Source: Jaapia argillacea MUCL 33604 | Taxonomy: Eukaryota; Basidiomycota; Agaricomycetes; Jaapiales; Jaapiaceae | Assembly (NCBI GenBank): GCA_000697665.1 | Contig: KL197717.1 | Location: 959,950 to 1,023,949, forward strand | Direction: 5' to 3' | DNA length: 64,000 nucleotides | Part shown: piece by piece, positions 35,307-46,562 of the stretch | Layout: every line of letters starts with the position of its first letter | Position numbering within the stretch: position 1 is the first letter of the stretch | The notes under the pieces: model-generated | Databases searched by the model: none | Seen by the model: only the letters and a program-made list of their open reading frames with translations | Told to the model about the DNA's origin: nothing | Position numbers and translations under genes: made by a program

Positions 35307-38298
35307 ATGTCCAGCGACAAGCAATCCACAGCCGGCCTTGGGACGATCCTGTTCCAAGGAGAGCTCGTCAGGACATTCTTTGGCCTCAGCCAGTACAGTC
35401 GCCCCGGGCTTGGAGCCTCGGCGTGTGGGCTCGCCGCTATGAACTGCGTGCGGCTTGTACTTGGAAGAGAGAGCATTGGCGTTAGAGATGTACGGCTTTT
35501 GGGTGAGTTGCTGGGTCGGGACATGATGGATGTAGGTCCGATTGTTCTCGATACAGCGCTGATTGACCACTGACATTCAGCGAGCCTACAGGACATCCTT
35601 CGGATATGTGTTCAATGGACCAGCCCGTCTCATCTTGACGTCGATGATATCTTGAAGGCTCCCATCTTTGAAAACACTCTGACCCTTTCTGACAGCACTT
35701 ATGCAACACCCACCCTTGAGAATTTTCGTGACCTACTTCAGTTGGTTGATCAAACTTCCACTGTACTCCCTTCTCATGCGCATTTGATCTCACTCACAGA
35801 CGTCTTAAGACTGTCAACGATGCTGGTGCATCCGCGGCAGTCATCACTCGCCCCCCCGAGATCATCACCTGCATGAAAATCCCCGCTTTCGGCATGGACG
35901 TCTTCGTGATTTTCGACTCCCACCCACGTCCGAACAAACACCCAAATGGAGCCGCGTTCCTATTCTTCACAACCCTCGAGAAGACCGCACGGTACCTCAG
36001 CGACTTGCTTCAATTCGACCACACTATTGTCGCAGACCCCGAGCTGCAATGGCAAGCCCAATTACTCGCCAACTACTCGGCTCATATTTTCGTTGCCAGG
36101 GATGCGCCCGAGTTGCCTTCTCGCTGGGCGGAGGCAATGATGGAGTCGAGTCTTTCTACGCTGGCGATGAAGAGCGAAGTGGAAGCTTTGAGGACGAAGA
36201 ATAGGTCTCTCGAGCATGAACACACACGATTTGTCAATGGTCTACGGACGAAATGGGATTCTTTACGAGTCCAAAATCTGCAGCTCATCGAGAATATGCG
36301 CAGTGAGATGAATGGGTTGGTTCAGCAGAACAATTCGCTGCGAGGGGAGGAGAAACGGTTACGAGCTGAGGTGAAGAGGCTTAGTGGGCAGTTAGACTCG
36401 GTATCGGGACGAGATCCCCATTCCGCCGATCAGACACTGCTTCTCACTCTGTCGGAGCTTTTTTCAAGTGGGATGAACCCATTCCGTGGTTCGTCAAATG
36501 CTCCGCGACAGCTAACGAAAACGCCATCGTCCCGTCGAAACGCCCCGAGCTCCTCCAAGCTTCCCCCCAACGAAGATGATTTCACGCTCGCTGCTCGCCT
36601 GCAAGTCGAATCACAGGACGCCGCTTCCAGAGACGGTGTCTCGAAAGCGCCATCGTCCCGTCGAAACTTCCTAAGCTCCTCCAAGCTTCCCCCCAACGAA
36701 GACGATTTCATCCTCGTCCCTCGCCTACAAGTCGAATCGCAAGACGCCGCTTCCAGAGATGCCGTCTCGAAAACGCCATCGTCCCGTCGACATTTCCCAA
36801 GCTCCTCCAAGCTTCCCTCCAACGAAGACGATTTCGTGGTCGCCGCTCGCCTGCAAGTCGAATCGCAGGACGCCGCTTCCAGAGATGCTGTCTCGAAAGC
36901 GCCATCATCCCGTCGAAGCTTCCTAAGCTCCTCCAAGCTTCCCCCCGACGAAGACGATTTTATGCTCGCCGCTCGCCTACAAGCCGAATTGCAGGACGCC
37001 GCTTCCAGAGACTCTGTCTACGCTGCTACATTACAGCGCCAATACGAGAGCGAACGTGTTGGACTTCAGCAACAACAAAAGTCTTTGTTGAAAATTGCTC
37101 CCTCGACCCGGCGAAACTTTGCAAGCTCCTCCAAGCTGCCCTCCGTGGAAGACGACTTCATGCTCGCCGCTCGCCTACAAGTCGAATTGCAAGACGCCGT
37201 TTCCAGAGACTCTGTCTACGCCGCTACATTACAGCGCCAATACGAGAGCGAACACATTGGACTCCAACAGCAACAAAAGTCTTTGTTGGAAACCGTTCCC
37301 TCGACTTTCGATTGCGGGATTTGTTTGGACAAGTGTCCAGAAGAGGACGTGGCTACATTCCAGAATTGTTCGCATTTGTTTTGTAGGGATTGTGAGCGAG
37401 GGTATATTCGATCAAAGCTGGAAGATGGGAGATTCCCGATTTTTTGTCCTACCTGTATGGCCGCGAATGATAAGAACCCGGCGGGGGAACATGGAGGTAG
37501 GTCGAATGGTTATTTTTCTACCAGGCCCTCTATCATGGCTGACTGCGCGTGCTAGTTATTACAGAGGATTTGGTGCAACAAATTGGTCTCACGGAGAAAG
37601 AGTATGCCAAGTTTGAAGAGTATCAATTGGCGGAATTCTCCGTCATCCTCCATTGCCGTCGGTGAGCCTACATCTTCCTTACCTACTTCCTCCTCTTCAT
37701 TTATCACTAACTTTGCATCGCTTGCCATTTATCATAGCTGCAAGAACACTCTTTTCGTCGATAAACAGGAGCTCCAAGCGACCACGACCATTGTTTGCCC
37801 ACTTCCGGGTTGTGCCCATGTATGGTGCAAATCGTGTTCACAGACAATAGAAGGGGATGCGAAACATTCATGTGATGGATCCTCGGAACTCAAGCACTTG
37901 GCTCAAGAGAAGGGATGGAAATATTGTCCAGGTGCGCTTTCTTCATTGTTCGCCTTTTTCTGGATGCTGACCATTGTACGATTCGGCTAGGGTGTCAAAC
38001 TTTGATTGAGAAGAATCTTGGTTGCAACCACATGACGGTCCGTAATCACCAGGACTGTCGTTCATTTGTGCTGTCGACTGACGCCTTTTTTTGTAGTGCA
38101 CGTCGCCAGGATGCAATACGTATGTTTCTGATGTCTTGATTTGTGTCTCGTAATATTGACATACCATCTGCCGTTTTCCCGATAGTCACTTCTGCTACGT
38201 CTGCGGAGGATCCATTGTTCGTTCCGTGAAACGGAAAGCAATTCAGACTGCCATCGAGGCGCATTATAGGACTTGCAAATTATTTGAATATGATTGAC
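35307..38298 (+). CDS. RBR-type E3 ubiquitin ligase with N-terminal protease-like domain and repeat array
   Basis: Eight exons: 35307-35502, 35581-35762, 35810-37496, 37556-37661, 37739-37931, 37991-38037, 38097-38119 and 38186-38298. Four parts are seen. First, residues 1 to about 215 include GLGASACGLAAMN and later DVFVIFDSHPRP, a Cys plus Asp-x-His layout like that of tegument-type deubiquitinases. Second, a coiled coil (SEVEALRTKNRSLEHEH, then a long heptad stretch). Third, five tandem repeats with DDFxLAARLQ cores (36521-37294). Fourth, RING1 (CGICLDKCPEEDV...HLFCRDC...CPTC), an IBR domain, and RING2 (CPGCQTLIEKNLGCNHMTC...FCYVCGG). The catalytic thioester Cys of HHARI-type RBR ligases corresponds to the Cys in GCNHM and is present. 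The ligase call is firm. The protease reading of part one is inference. Confidence 0.9.
36521..37294 (+). repeat. In-frame tandem repeat array inside the RBR ligase gene
   Basis: Three 126-bp units (36521-36646, 36647-36772, 36773-36898) are followed by two 198-bp units (36899-37096, 37097-37294). Each unit opens with a PSSRR...SSSKLP stretch and then DDFxLAARLQxExQDA. The longer units add a second helix (YAATLQRQYESE) and a Gln run. Units are highly similar at DNA level, so the array expanded recently. All units keep the frame. Confidence 0.92.
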
Positions 38299-38652
38299 GG
38301 AGCTTATTCGTCCTGGTTTTCCACCTCCAGCGTCAGTGGAATTTGTTCGGTGATCAGTTGAGTCTAGGATACTTGGAATTGACCTTCATGATCGATGTAG
38401 GAATGTGCCTTGACCGCGTTGAGCGTCGACTTTGCAAGGACTTTGTGCTTATTCTGTAAATCGGGCCGACTACCGGTGGCGATGCATTGTGGCTTCTTTG
38501 CAAGATTATCCGGAATAACGAAGAGCCCTGGTGTCAATCGAACGTCTTGTCTTCGATATATGATATCTTTCCCTGTGGATCTTGATTGTCGTATCACTAT
38601 AAAATCGTATTCTCATCGCCATGCTCCTCTTGCTTCTTGACGACCACTTCAA
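38299..38652. other. Intergenic, phytochrome promoter region
   Basis: About 350 bp between the RBR stop and the phytochrome start. No clear TATA box or repeat. Confidence 0.4.
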
Positions 38653-41600
38653 ATGTCTCTGGACGAGTTGGGCTCCCACTGGCAACGCTCCGGCAAACGT
38701 ACTTCGTCCTCCAACGCCGCTGCGCCAAAGCCTACCGAACAACCACCAAAAACGGCATACATCTATCCCATTCGTTCGCTTCTCCTGGGACGTATAGCTC
38801 CAGATGGAGCTCGATCTCCTTCTCCGAACTCGATTGCGAGGTCGGCTTCAAGTTCTCTGGATAACGTTGCAACAGGAAAGAACAATTCGATATTCGCAGA
38901 TATGTTACGAGGTTTATCGGGAAGAGGCTCTTCGTCTCCGGGCGCTCGCTCGAAATCCCGCTCACCCAATATCGCGGGAGGACCCTCAGAAGCTAGATCT
39001 TCCTCTCCCCATCGTTCGCGTCATTCAGGTGATGCGGAATACACAGGCAGTATCCAGGCTTCTCCCGTTAGCTCAGGTCTTGTGGCAGCAAGCACTTCGT
39101 CAACCTCGGATGGACCTTTTTTCACTCCGGGTCCAACTGGTGAACCCATCAGATATTTTCGGCGATCGAACGACGACGACGAGCACAGTTTCCACTTGCC
39201 CATCCTACCTTCTGATACTCTGGCACCGACCTTGTCTCAATCATCCGTAACGCCATCAAAGTCTCCCGAAGTTCAGGATGCTCATCTCAATATCTCGCAA
39301 AAAGGAATCGTTCACCTTGGGCCCGTATCATTCGATCCTTATGGCAATACCGATCCGAGCAAAAGTATAGCTGTGTCAATGAGATCGAGGCCTGTATCTC
39401 GAATTGGTTCCAGCGGAGCGAGGAGCGTTGTTGAACGTTCTGTTTCACCTTTGAGAAACCCTATGGACCGTATCGAAGGAGAAATTCACCCGGCGGTCTG
39501 TCCTTCGAATGGACCCAATGCTCCGAATTCGACTTCGAGTTGTGTAGGTAATCAATGCCAACTTGAAGGCCCTCCCCGCTTCAAATATAAGCACGACGAG
39601 GATCCAAATGGACATTTCACCGTTGTTGGCCGCGAAGGCAAGTTACTCCGATGTGAGGATGAAGTATGTGAACATTCCTCTGGTTTGATCCCGTCCACTT
39701 TGGTGTGTCGTTCAAATTCCAGAATTTTACTCATAAGCGTCCCAGCCTATATGCTCTCCCGGTGCGGTTCAAGGATATGGCGTCCTCGTCGTTGTGGAAG
39801 AGGATGACGAGACAGGGCGCTTAGTCGTCCGGCAGGTTTCTGAGGTATGCTTATTACGCCAATATCCCGACCGAACAAGCTCCTCATTTCAATGTCCTTT
39901 CACACCATCTTCAGAACTCCACGCAAATCCTAGGCCTAACCCCAAAATACCTCTTCTCTCTCAATTGCTTCACAGAGACGCTTTCAAAGCGTCAAGTGGA
40001 TAACTTGTGGAACAACATCCAATATCTCAACGAATCAGACCCAGGTGATACCGAGCAAGACGAGGCTCCGCACATATTTTCGTTGTCTGGACTTGGCCAG
40101 CCTGGGAGTGCTGATGGAAAAGAAGGTCGGCGCCCCTGGGCGTGCTGGTGTGCTGCTCACCGTCCTCCCGCCAAATCCACTTCCTCAAGTCCCCATCGGA
40201 ACCTGATTATCTTGGAATTTGAACTAGAGCGGGATACAATAAATCCCTTGTACCCGCCTCCGGATATGTCGCCGCCTGACCCTCCGAACGGATCCAAAAT
40301 GCCCGTTAGCAGTGCGGAGCCGGTTGCGACCTCAGGACCTGGAACTCCCTCTTCGCCCATTCTTCCTCAAAGCCCCGAGGGAGTGGGTTCGGCTGGGGTT
40401 GAGCATTCACCCGACCGCGTGTTGCATAGCACGACCAATCGCGCAAAACCTCTTCTAGCTTTGGAACGGTTAAGGCGCATGAGCCGAGCTGTGAGCGCGG
40501 CATCATCCAAGTCCGCCACCGACAATGGAACTCAACCAGCCCCGGGTCATCGTCCAAGAGGCACTGGCTCAGTCGGTATGATGGACGTGTTCGCCGTTAT
40601 GGGTCAAATCAACGAACAACTAGCCGCCGCGCCCAATCTGGAAGCTTTCTTACAGATTGTAGTGGGGGTTATGAAAGATCTGACACAATACCATCGTGTT
40701 CTGGTGTATCAGTTTGACGACGAGTGGAATGGACAGGCAGTGTCGGAGCTGGTGGATTGGAATCAGAGTCACGATTTGTACAAGGGTTTGTGGTTCCCTG
40801 GATCTGATATTCCCGTACAGGCAAGTGGCCCTTTCGCGATCCCAGTTAGAGACTAGTCCTGACGTTTGAGCAGGCTCGCGACTTATATTGCATCAGTAAG
40901 TTTCTTGCATTATTCTCGAGGTTGATCGCCGTAATTCTTCTTTACCTCCAGACCGGGTGCGCTTGCTGTACGATCGGGCCCATAAGACTGCTAGGATGGT
41001 GGTCAAAAGCAAGGAAGATCTAGAACCCCCACTCGTTCGCCACTCTTTTCTTGTCCAGTTGATTCATAGCTGAAATGCCACTAGGATATGACCCACTGCT
41101 ACCTTCGAGCCATGAGCCCCATCCATACGCAATGTGAGACATTCCGGCCTTCAGCGTTATCATCACCGATGAACTGGTGTTTGTAGATCTGGAAAGCATG
41201 GGCGTCCGAGCGTCCATGTCCATCGTGAGTCTCAGTTGTCCTGTGTATGTCCGTCTATGCTTATACTTTTTTAGTCGATCATGGCGTCTGGTGTGCTTTG
41301 GGGCCTCGTCGCTTGCCACGCGTATGGAGATCATGGTATGCGGGTGTCATTTCCCGTCCGACAAATGCTCAAGCTTTTGAGTCAATCTATCTCACGGAAT
41401 ATTGACCGTCTCAGTTACGCCGAGCGACTAAACGTGCGCCAACTTGTGAGGTTTTTCTTCTAGAGGCCCTTGATTTTAGCTAATATAAACGCCAGACGAA
41501 TCCTACAGGTCTATCAGACCAGCACCCTAGCGGTTACATTGTTTCTAACGCGGAAGATCTCCTGGGTCTGTTCGATGCCGATTTTGGGATGCTTGTGATT

Positions 41601-44091
41601 GGTGATGGAGCCAAAATACTTGGCCCGAACCAATATGGCCAGGAGATCCTCATCATGGCGGAGTACTTGCGCCTCAAAAAATTCCCGTGAGTGAACGTTC
41701 CCGTCAATATGATCGGGGATCTCACGTTAATGGAGTTCGATAGGACGATGCAGGTGTCCAGCCTTGTCACTCAAGACTATCCGGACCTTCACCTTACGAT
41801 GGGCCTGGAAGTCATCTCCGGGTTGCTCTACGTGCCCTTGTCGAGCGAGGGGAAAGAATTCATTGCGTTTCTTAGAAAGGGTGAGCCTCGGGAGGTTCAT
41901 TGGGCGGGTAAGCCCCCCGAGCACCTGTCAAAGGAAGGAGAGCTTTTGGCCCCTCGGGAGTCATTTTCATCGTGGTCAGAGATAATCACGGGGAAATGCC
42001 GACCTTGGACAGGAGAACAGCTTGAGACGGCAGGGGTCTTGGCGCTGGTCTATGGCAAGGTCGGTATTTCACCTGACGACCTTCGTTTGGTGGGCTGATG
42101 TCCTCGAAGTTTATTGAAGTTTGGAGACAAAAGGAGAACTCTTTGCAGACCAACAAACTTACAGAACTCTTACTCTCGAACGCGGGTCATGAAGGTGAAT
42201 CTTCCGCCTCTTTTGTCGCATGTGGTCATAACACTCCGTAGTGCGGACGCCTTTGAACCATATCATCAAGTGAGTTTAACACCCTCGTATTTACGCGAAA
42301 TCGGTAGCTCAACGCTGTGTCCAGTTACCTGGAGATGGCTCTCAACGGGCCGCTCGACCTCGAAACGCGGGATAACTTACTCCAGTCCCGCAACGCATCC
42401 AAGGTACGCACCAACTTTGTCTTCTCGTGGGACAAATCTCATTTAATCGACAGAGTTTACTTTTCACAATCAATGACCTTCTTGTAAGAATTTCCAAGCC
42501 TTCGAGCATAACCGTCCCCTTCACATCTTCTTCAGGATCTTGCACGGCTAGAGAGTGGAAATGAAACTTGCTTCAGCGAGGCCTTCAATTTGCCCTCCGC
42601 CATCGAGGACGCTGTACAATTATATCGGGACGAGGCTGCCCGTCGAGGTCTAACATTCCATCTTGACATTGATCTGACGCCTCGAGAGGTCAGGGTCATT
42701 GGTGACGCAAAAAAGATCAAAACCGTTGTCGCAAATCTCGCAGCGAATGCTCGTATGTTCCTGGCCAACCGTCGATCTGAACTGTTCTGACCTCAATTCC
42801 CTGTTGAAGTTAAATTCACCTCAGAGGGATCGATTTTCGTGAAATGTTCACCTTTCGCGGAGCCTGACGGCTTGAGAGATGGAAGTGAGATCGTAATTGA
42901 GATTATCGTCGCGGATACGGGATGCGGGATGGGGAGCTTGAAGCTCGAAGGCATCTTTCGAGAGTTTGAGCGAGTGGAAACCGCAGCCCCCGGGAGTAAC
43001 GAAGAGGGTCTTGGTATGTCGCTTTCTGACATTCATTCACTCGTTCTCACTATGCCCCCAGGATTGGGACTGGCTGTGGTCGCCAGGATCGTGGAGCAAT
43101 TGGGGGGTCAACTTCGTGTTGAGTCTCAAGAGGGAGAAGGGAGTCAGTTCTCCTTTCTCGTCCCATTCTCATTACGCCATCGCAGTGCTTCCCAGTCGTC
43201 TCGGTCGAGTTTCTCCTCTTCCCGGTCTCCCCCAATACTTTCACGGGTCAACAGCTCCAGTTCTCGAGTTGGGAGGAGAGTTGGCAGCGTTATGTCCAAT
43301 AGGTTGTCAAATGGGATCCCTCCTACGCCGAACGGATGCGTGAGCGTACATCCTAGCGTTCAGTCTGGTGTGGCCTCTCCCCTAGGCGTTACTCCACCTC
43401 CTCCAAAGTTATCAATAGGTCCAACCACGGATGCTCTGGGTGCGAAATTAACTGGTCCTGAGCTCATGATCGAACGAAACCTGAACGGGTCGAAGCCACC
43501 AGATTCGCTGGGTATCTCCAAAACCGAGGCTATGACCAAACGTCGCTTCCTCGTTGTCGACGTAGGTCCATATACCGCTCATCTGACCAATTCTTCATCG
43601 CAAGTTGTCTTCCCCAGGATGACGATATCAACCGGATTATCCTTGCCAAGAGGTTGACACTCGACGGTCACGACGTTGTGCCCTCAAGGAATGGGCAAGA
43701 GTGCTTGGACACCATTCAAATAGACGAGCAATTTGACTGTATCCTCATGGATTTGCAGTCAGTCCTTACACTCAAATCTCGCGATTTCATTTGCTCATCG
43801 TTGCAACTCAGAATGCCGATTGTCAACGGCTGGCAAGCTACGAAACGCGTCCGAGAGTGGGAGAAGGCTTCTGAGGCTGGAAAACACCTGCCAATCTTTG
43901 CCGTCTCTGCGTCTCTTTATGAGGCTCGACGGCAAGAAATCATGGATGCGGGATTTAATGGGTGGATCCTCAAGCCTGTGGATTTCAAGCGTCTGCGGCT
44001 GGTGATCAAAGGTCTTACTGACCCTGTCCAGCGTTCTTCTGATACATATCGACCTGGCTACCGATGGGAGTCTGGAGGGTGGCTATTGTGA
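38653..44091 (+). CDS. Fungal phytochrome, hybrid histidine kinase (PAS-GAF-PHY-HK-REC)
   Basis: Red/far-red photoreceptor that binds a bilin and signals by phosphorelay. Start at 38653. First exons: 38653-39663, 39746-39844, 39915-40820, 40874-40895; many short ones follow. A Ser/Pro-rich extension of about 325 residues precedes LLRCEDEPICSPGAVQGYGVLV. This holds the Cys that carries biliverdin in bacterial and fungal phytochromes and the start of the PAS domain. GAF: FPGSDIPVQARDLYCI, HCYLRAMSPIHT, GVRASMSISI and WGLVACHAYG. PHY: FLRKGEPREVHWAGKP and the PRxSF motif (APRESFSSW). HisKA: SNAGHEVRTPLN with the phospho-His. The HATPase N box (VVANLAANA) and G boxes (VADTGCGMG, EEGLGLGLAV) follow. 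The receiver domain has CILMDLQMPIVNGWQ with the phospho-Asp and ILKPVD with the conserved Lys. The gene looks complete. Confidence 0.94.
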
Positions 44092-44313
44092 TGCTGGTTA
44101 CTGCTCGGATCGCCTTCGTTGAATCTGTGACTCTGACTGATATTTCCTCTGGGTTTTGGGGCTTGTGTAGATGGTACACTCAGTGAAAAAAAATATTCTT
44201 GTGAAAATGCAGGTTCTGCTGCAGATTGCCATTTACGGGGGTGAATCGAGAAGTGTTCGAGGCCTCGGGCACCACCTTATTATAAGCGCGGAGTACTGCA
44301 TAAATCGGGAATA
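44092..44313. other. Convergent intergenic gap
   Basis: 222 bp between the phytochrome and ATP10 stop codons. Short poly-A run near 44187. Nothing else seen. Confidence 0.4.
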
Positions 44314-45448
44314 CTAATCGGCGCTTGCTCCTCCTGCTTTTCTACCCTCATCCTTAACCCCTCTCATATTACCCTCGGTCCTCTCTAACAGAACCCGCAC
44401 GCAATTAACAAGCGCCTTCCTCTCCTCCTCCTTCGCATCAGCACATGCAGCCCACCTAATCCTTCCCTGCCCATCAACCAAATACACGTAGCCAACTCGA
44501 TCGTTGACCATACCCATTTCCTCTCGCACGTATTCAAGGTTATAAGTCGAGAGGAGGTAGGTGGGATGGAGGTAGGCGGGAATGGTCCTGCGGATGGAAG
44601 AGAGGAAGAGTGAGACGAGGAAGGATTTGAGTAAGTTTGGTTGGTGGTTGATCAAGATGTGTTGGTACAGGGGGTGCGAAGATGGGGTTGGTGACGTTGG
44701 TGAAGACATTGTTGGTGATGTGGAGTTGGTGGGGATGAAAAGAGAGTTCACGGGTTCTACACAGTGCGCGACTTGGTGCTGGGATCACATCAGCGTCGGC
44801 AAACATTTTAATATATTCAAGGCAAGAAAGGCACCTGCGATATGGCGGTTGAGAGGATGCCAACGACTGATATTCGATCCTTGAACAAGTCTGTCGTGTG
44901 GGCTTTGCTACCCGCATCTAATGTCGTCCCGACAATGTTGGGAAAGTATAGCGCTTTCTGGTGCCTGCGTCAACCCGTGAATTCATACCAAGGAGAAGCA
45001 CACTCACGTCCTCTCGTATCAGCACATTAGGGGCAATCCAGGTCTTTCCTCCGTGATGCCGTGTTCTATTGAGGTCGTGAAAGTACCCTTTGGAAGCCTC
45101 CTTCACCCTGAATACGTGGCTCTGTCACCAACCTCCAAAATGATCGCAATGGTGAGAAACGTACAGGTGTTTCCTTTGGGCAAGTCTCTTATCCTGATCC
45201 ATAAGTTCGTTCCGCTTTTCCGTCCATGATTTCAAGTAAGTTGTCGGGCGTTCCTTGACACCCAACGGTCGCTTCAAGTAGGAGAGCGGCTCCGGTTCCG
45301 AAGCGGCGTCATCCTCGACAATTTCTTTCAGTTTTAGTTTTTCTTGCGTGCTCGTTTTGGTCGACAGTGATGCAGGCTTAGAGTACACAGCCAACGATCC
45401 TGGGAGGTTCCATTGTCGGAGGGAACGTCGGGAGATAGAGGACAACAT
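44314..45448 (-). CDS. ATP10: Mitochondrial ATP synthase assembly factor ATP10
   Basis: ATP10 is an inner-membrane chaperone for subunit 6 during assembly of the F0 sector. The start MLSSISRRSLRQWNLPG has an Arg-rich mitochondrial presequence. Exons join to give SYLKRPLGVKERPTTYLKSW, then VKEASKGYFHDLNRTRHHGGKTW and ALYFPNIVGT. The diagnostic C-terminal part is NLEYVREEMGMVNDRVGYVYLVD, then RIRWAACADA (given in two pieces). About four exons, all open. The last 15 residues are a charged Gly/Ala tail. It shares a 153-bp divergent promoter with histone H2A. Confidence 0.88.
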
Positions 45449-45601
45449 AAAGGGACGGAAAATGGAGATGAAATAACCGAGAAATCCACGTGATGCTGTG
45501 GCTGATACTTAACTTACGCGACGCGCTCGTTGATTTGGCATCTTCGCTTTCAACCACAACCACCACCAGCAACCTGTAAATATCTCCAGTCGTTCTCTAT
45601 C
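45449..45601. promoter_or_regulatory. Compact divergent promoter of ATP10 and histone H2A
   Basis: Only 153 bp separate the two start codons, so both promoters and both 5' leaders must lie here. Fungal H2A genes are usually paired with H2B, and no H2B lies in the window. Confidence 0.6.
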
Positions 45602-46328
45602 ATGGTGTGTATCTCTTCGCGTCTTTCTGCTATCGTACTCACCATCATGTTTCCAGAGCGGAAAAGGTGACCCTCACCATCTCTAGCGCTCTCACATCGC
45701 CAACAATGCCACTCACATTGCGTTGTCCAACAGGAAAAGCAGGAAAGTCCTCAGCAGGTGGAAAATCAGGTGGAGAAGGTGGAAAGGCCCAATCACGCTC
45801 CGCAAAAGCTGGCCTTCAATTCCCTGTGGGCCGTATTCATCGTTTATTGAAGAAGGGCAACTACGCGCAGCGCGTTGGTGCTGGCGCTCCAGGTAAGTGG
45901 CCCTTTGTTTTTTGTAATGAAACGATATATATATTGATCGGGTTCTCCAGTCTACTTGGCAGCAGTTTTGGAATATCTTGCTGCTGAGATTCTTGAGTTG
46001 GCTGGGAATGCCGCCCGTGATAACAAGAAGCAACGTATTGTTCCTCGCCATCTCCAACTTGCCATTAGGAACGACGAAGAGTTTGTCCTTTCCTACGTCC
46101 CGGTTTTTCTGGGTTTCTGACCTCACGACCTCCAGGTTGAACAAGTTGTTGGGTAACGTCGTCATCAGCCAAGGAGGTGTCGTGCCCTTCATCAACCCTG
46201 AGCTATTGCCCAGCAAAACTAGGTACGTCCCTGCGATATTCTTGTCCATTAACTCATCGTTTCTGATTCGTGGATGGTTTCGCGATTCCTTAGCAAGGGC
46301 AAGAAGGGTGAAACACAAGAAGTGTGAT
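45602..46328 (+). CDS. Histone H2A
   Basis: Core nucleosome histone. Six exons: the start codon alone (45602-45604), 45657-45666, 45734-45892, 45951-46080, 46136-46222 and 46295-46328. The protein starts [14 protein letters not shown]. The histone fold carries [20 protein letters not shown], then [20 protein letters not shown] and the docking-domain region [18 protein letters not shown]. Canonical H2A features ([16 protein letters not shown]) exclude H2A.Z. The C-terminus is [10 protein letters not shown]. The last residues, TQEV, stand where most fungi have the SQE[L/V/F] damage-signalling site, with Thr in place of Ser. A first intron directly after the ATG is unusual but the splice sites are clean. 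Confidence 0.95.
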
Positions 46329-46562
46329 TCTAACTTATCTCGTGCTACGCTATCTCCCCGTTTCTTTTTATTCGTACAGTATGAATCGTGCTGTTGTATG
46401 TCATCGCATTGTAAGATATCGATGGACTGGTGTGTTGGCGAGTTCTGAAGCCACGACTGAGGATGAAGTGTCAACTTTGAGCCACAACGCGAGGATGCCC
46501 ATTTGAGAGGTCGTTCAACGAAATTTTCTCTTCCATACTCTACAGCCGAAACCTGATCTCTC

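Noticed and set aside
36430-36936. 168-codon minus-strand frame with repeats, opposite the RBR ligase
   Set aside because: It mirrors the tandem repeat of the ligase gene. Its repeats are a by-product.
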